DNA of 64,000 bases from Flavobacterium sp. M31R6. GTDB taxonomy: Bacteria; Bacteroidota; Bacteroidia; Flavobacteriales; Flavobacteriaceae. The position numbers were made by a program, and so were the translations under genes. Where the stretch lies: positions 1,550,001-1,614,000 of the forward strand of contig NZ_CP054141.1 in assembly GCF_013284035.1 (NCBI RefSeq), written 5' to 3'. Every line of letters begins with the position of its first letter. Positions within the stretch are counted from its first letter, which is position 1. The notes beneath the pieces are model-generated. The model was given only the letters and a program-made list of their open reading frames with translations, was not told the DNA's origin and ran no database searches. Below, piece by piece: positions 54,879-63,491 of the stretch.

Positions 54879-56303
54879 ATGAAGTTTTTAAGAGTAATTG
54901 TTTTAGCGTTTATTTTTTGTAGTGTTGGTGTTTTTTCGCAAGAGAATAACATCAAACACACCATAGTAAAAGGGGAAACAATTTCTAGTATTGCTCAAAA
55001 ATATAATGTTTCTATTGTTTCTATTTATAAGCTAAATCCCAAGGCTAAAAAGACATTACAACTTAATCAGGTTTTGCAGATTCCAAATTCTGAATCTAAA
55101 AAAACGAATGAATTGGTAGTTGCTGATTCTGAAAAAACAATAGATATCAATCACCAAGTATTGACCAAAGAAACAATTTACGGAATTACAAAGCAATTTA
55201 AAACTACTACAGAACTACTTTATAAAGCCAATCCTCAATTAGAAACAGAAGGATTAAAAGTTGGTCAGACAATTATTATTCCATCGAGTTTGACTAAAAA
55301 AGAGATAGCAAATTTATCCAATTCAAAAACGCAAGAGATAGTTGAGACGGTAGAAGCATCAACTCCATTAACGCACCAAGTGAAAGCTAAAGAATCCTTG
55401 TATGTTATTGCAAAGATGTATGGTGTTTCATTAAAAGAATTGCAAAATTCAAATCCAAAAATAGGAAACAAAGGATTAAGCATTGGACAAACTATTTTGA
55501 TTCCAAGTAATGGTAAAATAGTAGAAAATGAAGTTGTACTTGAAGTAAAAAAGCCTGAAACGAAAGAAGTTTCTACTGCGGTTAAGGAAAGTAAAGAAGT
55601 GGCTTCCGTGCTTGACGAAAAAGAAGTTAACGATAAAGAGGTAAAAGCAGATTCACAAATTCAGACATCAGAAATCATTCATGAGGTTTTGACCAAAGAA
55701 ACTAAGTACGGAATTGCAAAGAAATACGGAATTACTGTTGCAGAATTAGAAAAGCAAAATCCTGCTATTCAACAAAAATTATTGGTTGGTTCAAAGTTGA
55801 GTATTCAAGTTCCTAATGATAAAATTGAAAAGGGGAGTGAAGTGGACGTGGCAGAGTCTCAAATAAAATTAATTCCTAAAGATACAATAAGCGCAACGTT
55901 TAATAATATGTCGAATGTAGGTTTGATCGATCAATTGATACAAACAGCATACGATAAAATAGGAACAAGATATAGAAGTGGAGGTACCACAACCGCTGGA
56001 TTTGATTGTTCGGGGTTTATGTGTTCTACATTCGGAAATTTTGATATAAAATTGCCGAGATCTTCTATAGAACAGTCAAGTTTTGGTGAAAGAGTAGAAA
56101 CCGAGAATGTGCAAAAAGGTGATTTGATTTTCTTTAAAACTAACGGAAGAAGTCATATCAATCATGTTGGAATGGTAATCGATGTTGTAGATGATGAAAT
56201 TAAATTTATTCATTCTTCAACACATTCGGGAGTGATTATTTCTTCTACCAAAGAGCCTTATTACCGTCGTAATTTTGCACAGGTGAATCGAGTATTAAAA
56301 TAA
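54879..56303 (+). CDS. LysM-repeat NlpC/P60 cell-wall hydrolase
   Basis: 474 residues with a signal peptide (ends VGVFSQ, residue 20). Four LysM modules bind peptidoglycan: HTIVKGETISSIAQKYNVS (~26-68), HQVLTKETIYGITKQFKTT, HQVKAKESLYVIAKMYGVS and HEVLTKETKYGIAKKYGIT. The C-terminal NlpC/P60 peptidase has its Cys in TAGFDCSGFMCST (near residue 377) and the His in RSHINHVGMVIDV. Such enzymes cut stem peptides of the cell wall. It is monocistronic with promoter and terminator. Confidence 0.92.
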   Translation: MKFLRVIVLAFIFCSVGVFSQENNIKHTIVKGETISSIAQKYNVSIVSIYKLNPKAKKTLQLNQVLQIPNSESKKTNELVVADSEKTIDINHQVLTKETIYGITKQFKTTTELLYKANPQLETEGLKVGQTIIIPSSLTKKEIANLSNSKTQEIVETVEASTPLTHQVKAKESLYVIAKMYGVSLKELQNSNPKIGNKGLSIGQTILIPSNGKIVENEVVLEVKKPETKEVSTAVKESKEVASVLDEKEVNDKEVKADSQIQTSEIIHEVLTKETKYGIAKKYGITVAELEKQNPAIQQKLLVGSKLSIQVPNDKIEKGSEVDVAESQIKLIPKDTISATFNNMSNVGLIDQLIQTAYDKIGTRYRSGGTTTAGFDCSGFMCSTFGNFDIKLPRSSIEQSSFGERVETENVQKGDLIFFKTNGRSHINHVGMVIDVVDDEIKFIHSSTHSGVIISSTKEPYYRRNFAQVNRVLK

Positions 56304-56326
56304 CTTTTAAAAAAATAATTCAATGG

Positions 56327-56354
56327 AACTCTTAAGGAAACTTAAGAGTTTTTT
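56327..56354 (+). terminator. Terminator after the NlpC/P60 gene
   Basis: AACTCTTAAG-GAAA-CTTAAGAGTTTTTT hairpin. Confidence 0.9.
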
Positions 56355-56376
56355 GTTTTTTATTATTTAATCTTTC

Positions 56377-56581
56377 GGTGTAAAGACAGGGCAAACGCAT
56401 GAGTTTAAATAATGGCCGCAGATTCGCTGATTAATTTATTGGAAAGCTGATTTTTTTTTGATTTTAAAGAAATTAATTTGCGCTAATTCCGCTGAAAGCG
56501 GTTAATTCGGTATAGAAATTTCAATTAAAATCTGCGAATCTGCGGTAAAAACAACTCATGCGTTTGCCCTGGGTGTAAAGA
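56377..56581. mobile_element. 185-bp MITE-like element with 10-bp direct repeats
   Basis: The element 56387-56571 has perfect 19-bp terminal inverted repeats (CAGGGCAAACGCATGAGTT), sub-terminal CCGCAGATTCGC repeats, and exact 10-bp direct repeats GGTGTAAAGA on both sides (56377-56386 and 56572-56581). It has no coding sequence. It fills most of the 341-base gap. Confidence 0.8.
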
Positions 56582-56644
56582 GTATTATTAGCCATTTTCA
56601 AAAAAAAGTATATCTTTAGCCAACCAAAAAATAAACCTATAAAA

Positions 56645-58051
56645 ATGGAAGAAAACAAACCAGAAGAATTTAAAAGAGAACTCGGATTACTAGACGGAAC
56701 AATGCTTGTTGTTGGATCAATGATTGGATCAGGGATATTTATTGTGAGCTCGGATATGGTGCGCCAATTGGGTTCTGCCGGCTGGCTGATTGCGATGTGG
56801 GTGCTTACCGGATTTATTACCGTGATTGCAGCCGTTAGTTATGGCGAGTTGAGCGCGATGTTTCCCAAAGCGGGCGGGCAATACGTTTATATAAAAGAAG
56901 CTTACGGAAAACTGATTGGTTTTTTATATGGTTGGAGCTTTTTTGCAGTGATACAAACGGGCACAATTGCTGCAGTGGGTGTGGCTTTCTCGAAATTTGC
57001 CGCTTATTTGTATTCTCCTGTGAGCGAAAAAAATATTATTTATGAATTGGGTGATTTCAAACTTAGTGCTGCCCAAATCGTTTCGATAATCACCATTATT
57101 TTATTGAGTTATATCAATAGTCGCGGTGTGAAAAACAGCAAGATTTTGCAAACAGTTTTGACGGTTATTAAAATTGCCTCGATTTTTGGATTGATTATTT
57201 TCGGATTCGTGGCAGCTAAATCCGAAGTTTGGGATGCCAATTGGGCGAATGCTTGGACTTCTCAATCATTGAATACTGATACGGGTTCTTGGCTTCCGAT
57301 TAGTGGAGTGGCCTTGATTTCGGCAATGTCGGCGGCATTGGTGGGTTCGTTGTTTTCTAGCGTGGCATGGGAAGGCGTGACTTTTATCGCTGGGGAAATC
57401 AAAAATCCAAAACGCAATGTAGGATTGAGTTTGTTTCTAGGAACCTTGATTGTAAGTTGTATTTATATTTTGGCCAATGTGATGTATTTGGCGGTGGTTC
57501 CTTTGCAGGATATTGCGACGGCAGAATCGGATAGAGTGGCTGTTGTGGCATCGCAAAACATTTTCGGAAATATTGGAACATTAATTATCGCCTTGATGAT
57601 TATGATTTCGACTTTTGCCTGTAATAATGGTTTGATTATGACTGGGGCAAGGGTTTATTATACGATGGCGCAAGACGGTTTGTTTTTCAAAAAAGCTTCC
57701 CATTTGAACAAGGCGAGCGTACCGGCCTGGGCATTGTGGGCGCAGTGTTTTTGGGCTTCGGCCTTGTGTTTGACTGGAAAATACGGCGATTTGTTGGACT
57801 TTGTTGTAATTATCGTTTTGATATTTTACATCCTGACCATTTACGGAATTTTTGTTCTTCGCAAGAAAATGCCAGATGCCGAAAGACCGTATAGAGCTTT
57901 TGGTTATCCGTTTTTGCCAGCACTTTACATTATTATTGCCAGCGCCATTTGTATTGCGTTGTTATACACAAAGCCTAGCACTTGTGGTTGGGGTGTTTTT
58001 ATAATGTTGATTGGAATTCCGATTTATTATTTGACTAAATCTAAGGAGTAA
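56645..58051 (+). CDS. APC-family amino-acid permease (LAT-like)
   Basis: 468 residues with about 12 membrane helices. TM1 has the APC GSGIF motif in LVVGSMIGSGIFIVSSDMV, TM3 GGQYVYIKEAYGKLIGFLYGW, TM6 SSVAWEGVTFIAGEIKNPKRNV, all of the LAT/serine-threonine exchanger type. It moves amino acids across the inner membrane. The N-terminal EEFKRELGLLDGTML is family-typical. A TATCTTTA element about 40 bases upstream may be the promoter. GC content is a little higher than its neighbours. Confidence 0.88.
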   Translation: MEENKPEEFKRELGLLDGTMLVVGSMIGSGIFIVSSDMVRQLGSAGWLIAMWVLTGFITVIAAVSYGELSAMFPKAGGQYVYIKEAYGKLIGFLYGWSFFAVIQTGTIAAVGVAFSKFAAYLYSPVSEKNIIYELGDFKLSAAQIVSIITIILLSYINSRGVKNSKILQTVLTVIKIASIFGLIIFGFVAAKSEVWDANWANAWTSQSLNTDTGSWLPISGVALISAMSAALVGSLFSSVAWEGVTFIAGEIKNPKRNVGLSLFLGTLIVSCIYILANVMYLAVVPLQDIATAESDRVAVVASQNIFGNIGTLIIALMIMISTFACNNGLIMTGARVYYTMAQDGLFFKKASHLNKASVPAWALWAQCFWASALCLTGKYGDLLDFVVIIVLIFYILTIYGIFVLRKKMPDAERPYRAFGYPFLPALYIIIASAICIALLYTKPSTCGWGVFIMLIGIPIYYLTKSKE

Positions 58052-58134
58052 TTGTTTAGGTGCTGATTTCAGAACTCAGATTCTTTAGGGAATTCGGGAT
58101 TAGGATAAAGATTTTAGTTTAAAAAAGGTTTTTA

Positions 58135-58167
58135 AAAATCCGTCTCATGAATCGAGACGGATTTTTT
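58135..58167 (+). terminator. Terminator after the LAT-like permease
   Basis: AAAATCCGTCTC..GAGACGGATTTTTT hairpin. Confidence 0.9.
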
Positions 58168-58186
58168 GTTCCTGATATAAAACAGA

Positions 58187-58217
58187 AAACCCGTTTTGAT
58201 GAACAAAACGGGTTTTT
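58187..58217. terminator. Bidirectional terminator at the end of ald
   Basis: AAAACCCGTTTT-GATGAAC-AAAACGGGTTTTT hairpin, 27 bases from the ald stop. Confidence 0.9.
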
Positions 58218-58243
58218 CTAGTGTAGTAAGCACTTATTTAATA

Positions 58244-59368
58244 TTAGCAAACTGCGTCGGCTAATATTAACTCTTCATTAAAAGGAAGGTTCCAAGCTTC
58301 GGCTACTCCTTTGTAAAGGATTTTTCCGTTGGCAATGTTTAATCCTTTTTTTAATTCTTCGTTTTCAGCACAAGCTTTTTGCCATCCTTTGTTTGCCAAT
58401 TGTACAGCATATGGCAAAGTAGCATTTGTAAGCGCCAAAGTTGAAGTATAAGGAACTGCACCTGGCATATTAGCCACACAGTAATGTACGATATCATCAA
58501 TAATGAAAGTTGGATTTTCGTGAGTTGTAGGAGTACAAGTTTCAATACATCCTCCTTGATCTACAGCAACGTCAACAAGAACTGTTCCTGGACGCATAGA
58601 TTTTAACATTTCACGTTTAATCAAATGTGGTGCTTTTGCTCCTGGGATTAATACAGCTCCAATAATCAAATCAGTGTCTAAAATTGCTTTTCTGATGTTG
58701 TATTCGTTAGACATTTGTGTCATAACATTAGCTGGCATAATATCGTCTAATTGACGTAAACGCGGTAAGCTAACATCCATGATAGTAACTTGAGCTCCTA
58801 GACCTGCAGCCATTTTTGCAGCTTGTGTTCCTACGATTCCACCACCAAGTACTAATACTTTAGCAGGAGGAACACCTGGGACACCACCTAGAAGAATTCC
58901 TCTTCCTTTTAATGGTTTTTCTAAGTATTTAGCACCTTCTTGAATAGACATACGTCCAGCTACTTCAGACATTGGAACTAACAATGGCAAGCTACGGTCT
59001 GTTTTTTCAACAGTTTCGTATGCCAAACAGATAGCTTGACGCTCAATCATTGCATGAGTTAATGGCTCAGATGATGCAAAGTGAAAGTATGTGAAAAGTA
59101 ATTGATCTTTTTTGATAAGTGGGTATTCTGAAGCGATTGGCTCTTTTACTTTGATAATCATTTCAGCGATACCATATACTTCTTCAATAGTAGGTAAGAT
59201 TACAGCACCGGCTGCAGCATATTCTTCATCAGCAAAACCGCTTCCTTCACCTGCAGTTGCTTGAACATAAACACTATGACCGTTATTTTTCAACTCAGCA
59301 ACACCTGCTGGAGTTAGAGCAACACGATTTTCGTTATTCTTGATTTCTTTTGGTACACCGATTATCAT
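58244..59368 (-). CDS. ald: Alanine dehydrogenase
   Basis: 374 residues. It converts L-alanine to pyruvate with NAD+. Family blocks: MIIGVPKEIKNNENRVALTP, the FTYFHFASSEPLTHAMIE block, VPMSEVAGRMSIQEGAKYLE and the Rossmann motif VLGGGIVGTQAAKMAAGLGA. The active His lies in the FTYFHFA segment. A divergent Lrp/AsnC gene lies 212 bases away and probably controls it, as in other bacteria where Lrp senses alanine. Confidence 0.95.
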   Translation of the reverse strand: MIIGVPKEIKNNENRVALTPAGVAELKNNGHSVYVQATAGEGSGFADEEYAAAGAVILPTIEEVYGIAEMIIKVKEPIASEYPLIKKDQLLFTYFHFASSEPLTHAMIERQAICLAYETVEKTDRSLPLLVPMSEVAGRMSIQEGAKYLEKPLKGRGILLGGVPGVPPAKVLVLGGGIVGTQAAKMAAGLGAQVTIMDVSLPRLRQLDDIMPANVMTQMSNEYNIRKAILDTDLIIGAVLIPGAKAPHLIKREMLKSMRPGTVLVDVAVDQGGCIETCTPTTHENPTFIIDDIVHYCVANMPGAVPYTSTLALTNATLPYAVQLANKGWQKACAENEELKKGLNIANGKILYKGVAEAWNLPFNEELILADAVC

Positions 59369-59405
59369 AACTGTTGTATTAAGTGATTGATTTAAAATTC
59401 AATTA

Positions 59406-59413
59406 CAAATTTA
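59406..59413 (-). promoter_or_regulatory. Minus-7 element of ald
   Basis: TAAATTTG on the minus strand, 37 bases upstream of the ald ATG. Confidence 0.55.
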
Positions 59414-59580
59414 GCAGATAAAGAAAAATTTTGTTCATTGTAAATCAAAATAGGAAAATATTATTTTTATTTAGTAATTTAGCATGAAATATTTCTTTTT
59501 TTGATGCTTTTTTTATTTCTAAAAAGAAAATTAATCGGATTATTTTGTTATAAATCAATTTTATTAAACCTCTTTTTGTT

Positions 59581-60039
59581 ATGATTTTAGACGAAAACGA
59601 CAGAAAAATATTGCGCCTCCTGCAGGAAGATGCGCATTTGACATTAAAAGACATTTCAAATCGGATAAATCTCTCGCTGACTCCGGTTCATGATCGAGTG
59701 AAACGTCTTGAAAAAGAGGGTATTATAGAGCGATATGTTTCTATTTTGAACAAGAAAAAGTTAGGTAAAAACCTCACGGTTTACTGTCAAGTGACCTTGG
59801 TGAAACAAACTTTTGATATTTCGGATAGTTTCAATCAAGCGATATTGAATTTACCTGAAGTGGTGGAATGTAATTTTGTTTCGGGAAGTTTTGATTATAT
59901 GCTCAAAATTGTATTGCCCGATATGGAAAGTTACCATCATTTTCATCAAATGAAATTGTCGATTTTGCCCGAGGTGTCTTTGATAAATAGTTTTTTTATT
60001 ATTTCGGAAGTGAAGAGTACGACGGTTTTGCCAATTTAG
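59581..60039 (+). CDS. Lrp/AsnC-family transcriptional regulator
   Basis: 152 residues. The N-terminal winged HTH (LDENDRKILRLLQEDAHLTLKDISNR..LTPVHDRVKRLEKEGIIERYVS) and the C-terminal RAM effector domain (YHHFHQMKLSILPEVSLINS) are clear. These regulators sense amino acids. The divergent position next to ald makes ald the likely target. Confidence 0.93.
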   Translation: MILDENDRKILRLLQEDAHLTLKDISNRINLSLTPVHDRVKRLEKEGIIERYVSILNKKKLGKNLTVYCQVTLVKQTFDISDSFNQAILNLPEVVECNFVSGSFDYMLKIVLPDMESYHHFHQMKLSILPEVSLINSFFIISEVKSTTVLPI

Positions 60040-60090
60040 ATTGTTGGGCTTTGATTCTAAATATCTTTTGTGATAAAAAGTTGTCGCTTA

Positions 60091-60205
60091 GCGCGTGAAG
60101 GATAGAAGCTAGCTACCGAAGTAGCGCGGATAGCCTGACAGCAGTAGGGAAGGAGCCGAATAAGCGTTTTGTATATTGGGCTCCTTTTCTACTGGTGGCA
60201 CGCCC
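60091..60205 (+). repeat. Structured interspersed repeat, family I, copy C
   Basis: GCGCGTGAAGGATAGAAGC, hairpin GCTAC-CGAA-GTAGC, TAGCCTGACAGCA, long hairpin GTAGGGAAGGAGCC/GGGCTCCTTTTCTAC, end TGGTGGCACGCCC. The outer GCGTG pairs with the 3' CACGC. It lies between convergent Lrp and gap genes in the 308-base gap. Confidence 0.8.
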
Positions 60206-60225
60206 AAATAGATTTTAGAGAAAAT

Positions 60226-60262
60226 AAAAAATCCGCCTTGTTCTAAAACTTGGCGGATTTCT
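60226..60262 (-). terminator. Terminator after gap
   Basis: AAATCCGCC..GGCGGATTT hairpin with a T-tract on the minus strand, about 86 bases beyond the gap stop. Confidence 0.8.
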
Positions 60263-60347
60263 GTTGAATTCAGGCTGGGGCACATTTATTATCTAAAAAA
60301 CTAAAATTAAAACTAAAAGAGCGATACCCAACCTGTAAATCTAAATG

Positions 60348-61796
60348 CTAGTAGTACGTAAAACGTCTTACTTTGGCAATATATTTGGCTAGTCTTATTA
60401 CTTGGTGACTGTAACCGTATTCATTGTCGTACCAAATGTAAAGCACTATGTTTTTTCCGTCTTTGGAAACGATGGTGGCATTACTGTCATAAATTGAAGG
60501 CGCCGAAGTTCCCACGATATCTGAAGAAACTAATTCGTTATTCAATGAATATTTGATTTGTTCTACCAATTCGCCTTCAAGGGCATACTTTTTCATGATA
60601 GTGTTAATGGCTTCTATCGAAGTTTCCTTTTTTACTTCAAGATTCAACACAACCAAAGAACCATTTGGAACAGGTACGCGAATGGCATTTGAAGTTAATT
60701 TACCTTCCAATGATGGCAATGCTTTGGCAACTGCAGTTCCGGCACCAGTTTCGGTGATGACCATATTTAGTGCTGCTGCTCTACCACGACGGTATTTATT
60801 GTGCATATTGTCAACCAAATTTTGGTCGTTTGTATAGGCGTGAATTGTTTCAAGATGTCCTTTTACAACTCCCAAAGTGTCTTCAATCGCTTTTAGGATT
60901 GGAGTAATTGCATTGGTAGTGCATGAAGCAGCCGAGAAAATGTCAATTTCGTCTGGGTTGTATTCGTTTTGGTTAACACCATGAACGATATTTGGAACTC
61001 CTTTTCCTGGTGCAGTAAGCAATACTTTATCAACTCCTTTTGAAACTAAATGACGGCTCAATGCTTCTTTAGTTGTGAAAGCGCCTGTATTGTCAATTAC
61101 TAGGGCATTGTCAATTCCGTATTTAGTATAGTCAATTTCCTCTGGAGTGTTTGCTGTGATGATATGAACGGTAGTACCGTTGATGATTAAAGCATTGTTT
61201 TTAGTATCGGCAACAACAGAACCTTGAAAATCTCCATGAATGGAATCGTAACGTAATAAAGAAGCTCTTTTTTCTAAGCTTGTAGCATCGTTTTTGTCTC
61301 TCGTAACGATGGCTCTCAAACGCATTTGCTCTCCTTTTCCTGTTTTGGACATTAGCTCTCGTGCCAATAAACGTCCAATACGGCCAAAACCATAAAGAAT
61401 TACATCTTTGGGTTGGATTTCTTCAGAGAATTTAGCTTCTTTTAATTTGTCTAAAACAAAATGTCTTGCATCTGGGTATTTTTCATCTTCTAGACGGTAC
61501 TCGTAAGTAAGTTTTCCAATGTCCAATTTTGATGGTGGTAAGTCCAAAGTAAGAATTACATTGGCGATTTCAACTGAATCGGAAACCGAGATTGGTTTGC
61601 CTACAAATTTACCTGCATATTCATGTAAGTTGATAATTTCACTTACGTTTCTATCTATTAATTGATTGCGGAACAAAACCAATTCGATTGATTTGTCATA
61701 CCATAAATCACTAATAATTTTAATTAATTCTACTCCTGAACGTCTTCTGTCGGCTTGAAACGAAACCTCTTTTTCGTATAAATCCATGTTATTCAT
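60348..61796 (-). CDS. gap: Glyceraldehyde-3-phosphate dehydrogenase, long Bacteroidota form
   Basis: 482 residues, about 145 longer than standard GAPDH. The extra N-terminal part (residues 1-130) has no catalytic motif. The dehydrogenase part follows: VILYGFGRIGRLLARELMSK (NAD site), FSAASCTTNAITPIL with the catalytic Cys, and WYDNEYGYSHQVIRLAKYI at the end. It oxidises glyceraldehyde-3-phosphate with phosphate. The long form is common in Bacteroidota; a second, standard Gap is usual elsewhere in such genomes. Confidence 0.92.
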   Translation of the reverse strand: MNNMDLYEKEVSFQADRRRSGVELIKIISDLWYDKSIELVLFRNQLIDRNVSEIINLHEYAGKFVGKPISVSDSVEIANVILTLDLPPSKLDIGKLTYEYRLEDEKYPDARHFVLDKLKEAKFSEEIQPKDVILYGFGRIGRLLARELMSKTGKGEQMRLRAIVTRDKNDATSLEKRASLLRYDSIHGDFQGSVVADTKNNALIINGTTVHIITANTPEEIDYTKYGIDNALVIDNTGAFTTKEALSRHLVSKGVDKVLLTAPGKGVPNIVHGVNQNEYNPDEIDIFSAASCTTNAITPILKAIEDTLGVVKGHLETIHAYTNDQNLVDNMHNKYRRGRAAALNMVITETGAGTAVAKALPSLEGKLTSNAIRVPVPNGSLVVLNLEVKKETSIEAINTIMKKYALEGELVEQIKYSLNNELVSSDIVGTSAPSIYDSNATIVSKDGKNIVLYIWYDNEYGYSHQVIRLAKYIAKVRRFTYY

Positions 61797-61843
61797 GTTG
61801 AAAATTTGTATTGTTAATTAATGCAGTTTTTTAAAATTTGGTG

Positions 61844-61851
61844 CAAAAGTA
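61844..61851 (-). promoter_or_regulatory. Minus-7 element of gap
   Basis: TACTTTTG on the minus strand, 47 bases upstream of the gap ATG. Confidence 0.55.
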
Positions 61852-61897
61852 CTTATTTCAATCGATTTCGTAACTTTTTTTATAATTTTTTTGGAAT

Positions 61898-61933
61898 AAA
61901 AAAAGCCGACTTGCATTTACAAGTCGGCTTTAA
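61898..61933 (-). terminator. Terminator after the DegP-like gene
   Basis: AAAGCCGACTTG-TAAATG-CAAGTCGGCTTTTTTT on the minus strand, 19 bases after the stop. Confidence 0.9.
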
Positions 61934-61951
61934 ATTTATCGTTTTAACTTT

Positions 61952-63352
61952 TTAGATAATGATTCGCATGACCTCACCGTTTTTATTTATCATTTCGATA
62001 CGGATGCTTTGTTTTTCGTCTTTATTATTCAAAAGTTTAGAAACCGTTTCGACATTCGTTGCTTTGACATTGTCAATGCTTAAAATGATGTTTCCGACAA
62101 GTTCATCACTATATTGTGCTAAGTTTTCATTGTTAATGGATTTGATTTTTACGCCATAATCCAATTTGAATTTCTTTTTATCGGCAGTATCAATGTTCTC
62201 CAGTTCGATTCCTTTGAATTCGGTGCTAAAGTTTTCATTTTTACTCAATATAACTGGTACAACTAAATTTTTGCCATCTCTAATGATAGTAACCTGAACT
62301 TTATCATTAGGTCTTTTGGTGTTAACATAGCCTGAAAGATCAGCAAAAGTAGAAATATCCTGATTGTCTAATTTGATGATGATATCTCCTTTTTGTAATT
62401 TGGCTTTTTCGGCACCCGAGTTTTTGGATACTCTGTTAATGTAAAAGCCTTGTGTTTGTGAAATTCCCAATTCTTTGGAAGCAGTTCCGTTCAATTCACC
62501 TCCTTCAACTCCTAGAATTCCTCTTTGTACATTTCCAAATTCCATTATGTCTTCGATTATTTTTCGGGCATTATTGGAAGGAATGGCAAAAGAATAGCCA
62601 ACATAAGAACCTGTCATTGATGTAATCATTGTGTTGATTCCTATCAATTCTCCACGGGTGTTTACCAATGCGCCTCCACTATTTCCTGGATTTACCGCAG
62701 CATCAGTTTGTATGAAAGACTGAATTCCTCGAGCGTCCAGATTTCTGGCTTTGGCCGAAACAATTCCGGCTGTTACGGTTGATGTCAAGTTGTATGGATT
62801 TCCTACGGCTAATACCCATTCACCTACTTTAACCGAATCGGAGTTGGCAAATGTAGAATAGGGTAATTTTTCATCGGCATCGATTTTTAGCAAAGCAATG
62901 TCCATTTTAGAATCGGTTCCAATGAGTTTTGCTTTGTACGTTTTTTTGTTGTTCAATGTGATTTCAATGTCTGTAGCGTCTTTTACCACGTGATTGTTGG
63001 TCACGATATAACCATCTTCAGAAATAATGACACCTGATCCAGTTCCAACTTGCTCTTGCTGTTGTTGTCCCCCATATCCGTAAAAGTATTCCATGATGGG
63101 ATTAGAAATCGTTCTCACAGATACATTCTTTACGTGAACTACAGTGTGTACAGTTTTGTCTGCGGCGACTGTAAAATCGATGTTTTCTGCGGCTAGACCA
63201 ACTTGTCTTCCGTAGGATTCAGGAGCAAGTGTTGTAATTCCATGTTTGTTGGACGAAAAATAACCATTGTTGTCAAATAATAATTTGTATGCGCCAAGGG
63301 TTGTTGCGCCACTCAACAAGGATACCAAGAATAATTTTGAAATTTGTTTCAT
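61952..63352 (-). CDS. DegP/HtrA-type periplasmic serine protease
   Basis: 466 residues. A signal/anchor segment (ISKLFLVSLLSGATTLGAY) leads to a trypsin-like domain with the catalytic triad His121 (IVTNNHVVKDAT), Asp151 (SKMDIALLKID) and Ser225 (DAAVNPGNSGGALV). Two PDZ domains follow, about residues 265-370 and 395-466. These proteins degrade or refold misfolded envelope proteins. The Q-loop region YGYGGQQQQEQVGTGSG is normal for the family. It has its own terminator and a weaker TAAATTCG element at 63385. Confidence 0.94.
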   Translation of the reverse strand: MKQISKLFLVSLLSGATTLGAYKLLFDNNGYFSSNKHGITTLAPESYGRQVGLAAENIDFTVAADKTVHTVVHVKNVSVRTISNPIMEYFYGYGGQQQQEQVGTGSGVIISEDGYIVTNNHVVKDATDIEITLNNKKTYKAKLIGTDSKMDIALLKIDADEKLPYSTFANSDSVKVGEWVLAVGNPYNLTSTVTAGIVSAKARNLDARGIQSFIQTDAAVNPGNSGGALVNTRGELIGINTMITSMTGSYVGYSFAIPSNNARKIIEDIMEFGNVQRGILGVEGGELNGTASKELGISQTQGFYINRVSKNSGAEKAKLQKGDIIIKLDNQDISTFADLSGYVNTKRPNDKVQVTIIRDGKNLVVPVILSKNENFSTEFKGIELENIDTADKKKFKLDYGVKIKSINNENLAQYSDELVGNIILSIDNVKATNVETVSKLLNNKDEKQSIRIEMINKNGEVMRIII

Positions 63353-63462
63353 TTTGCTTTTCGTTTTTATTAGTTATTTGATAACGAATTTAGCAGATTT
63401 TTTTTTTCGAACAATATGGTTTAACGCTCTTTAACAATGATTAACAATTCATTAATAGTTTG

Positions 63463-63470
63463 TACTTTTG
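63463..63470 (+). promoter_or_regulatory. Minus-7 element of dapF
   Basis: TACTTTTG, 21 bases before the ATG at 63492; the transcript would begin near 63476. Confidence 0.55.
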
Positions 63471-63491
63471 TGTGATAAAATGGAAATAAAA

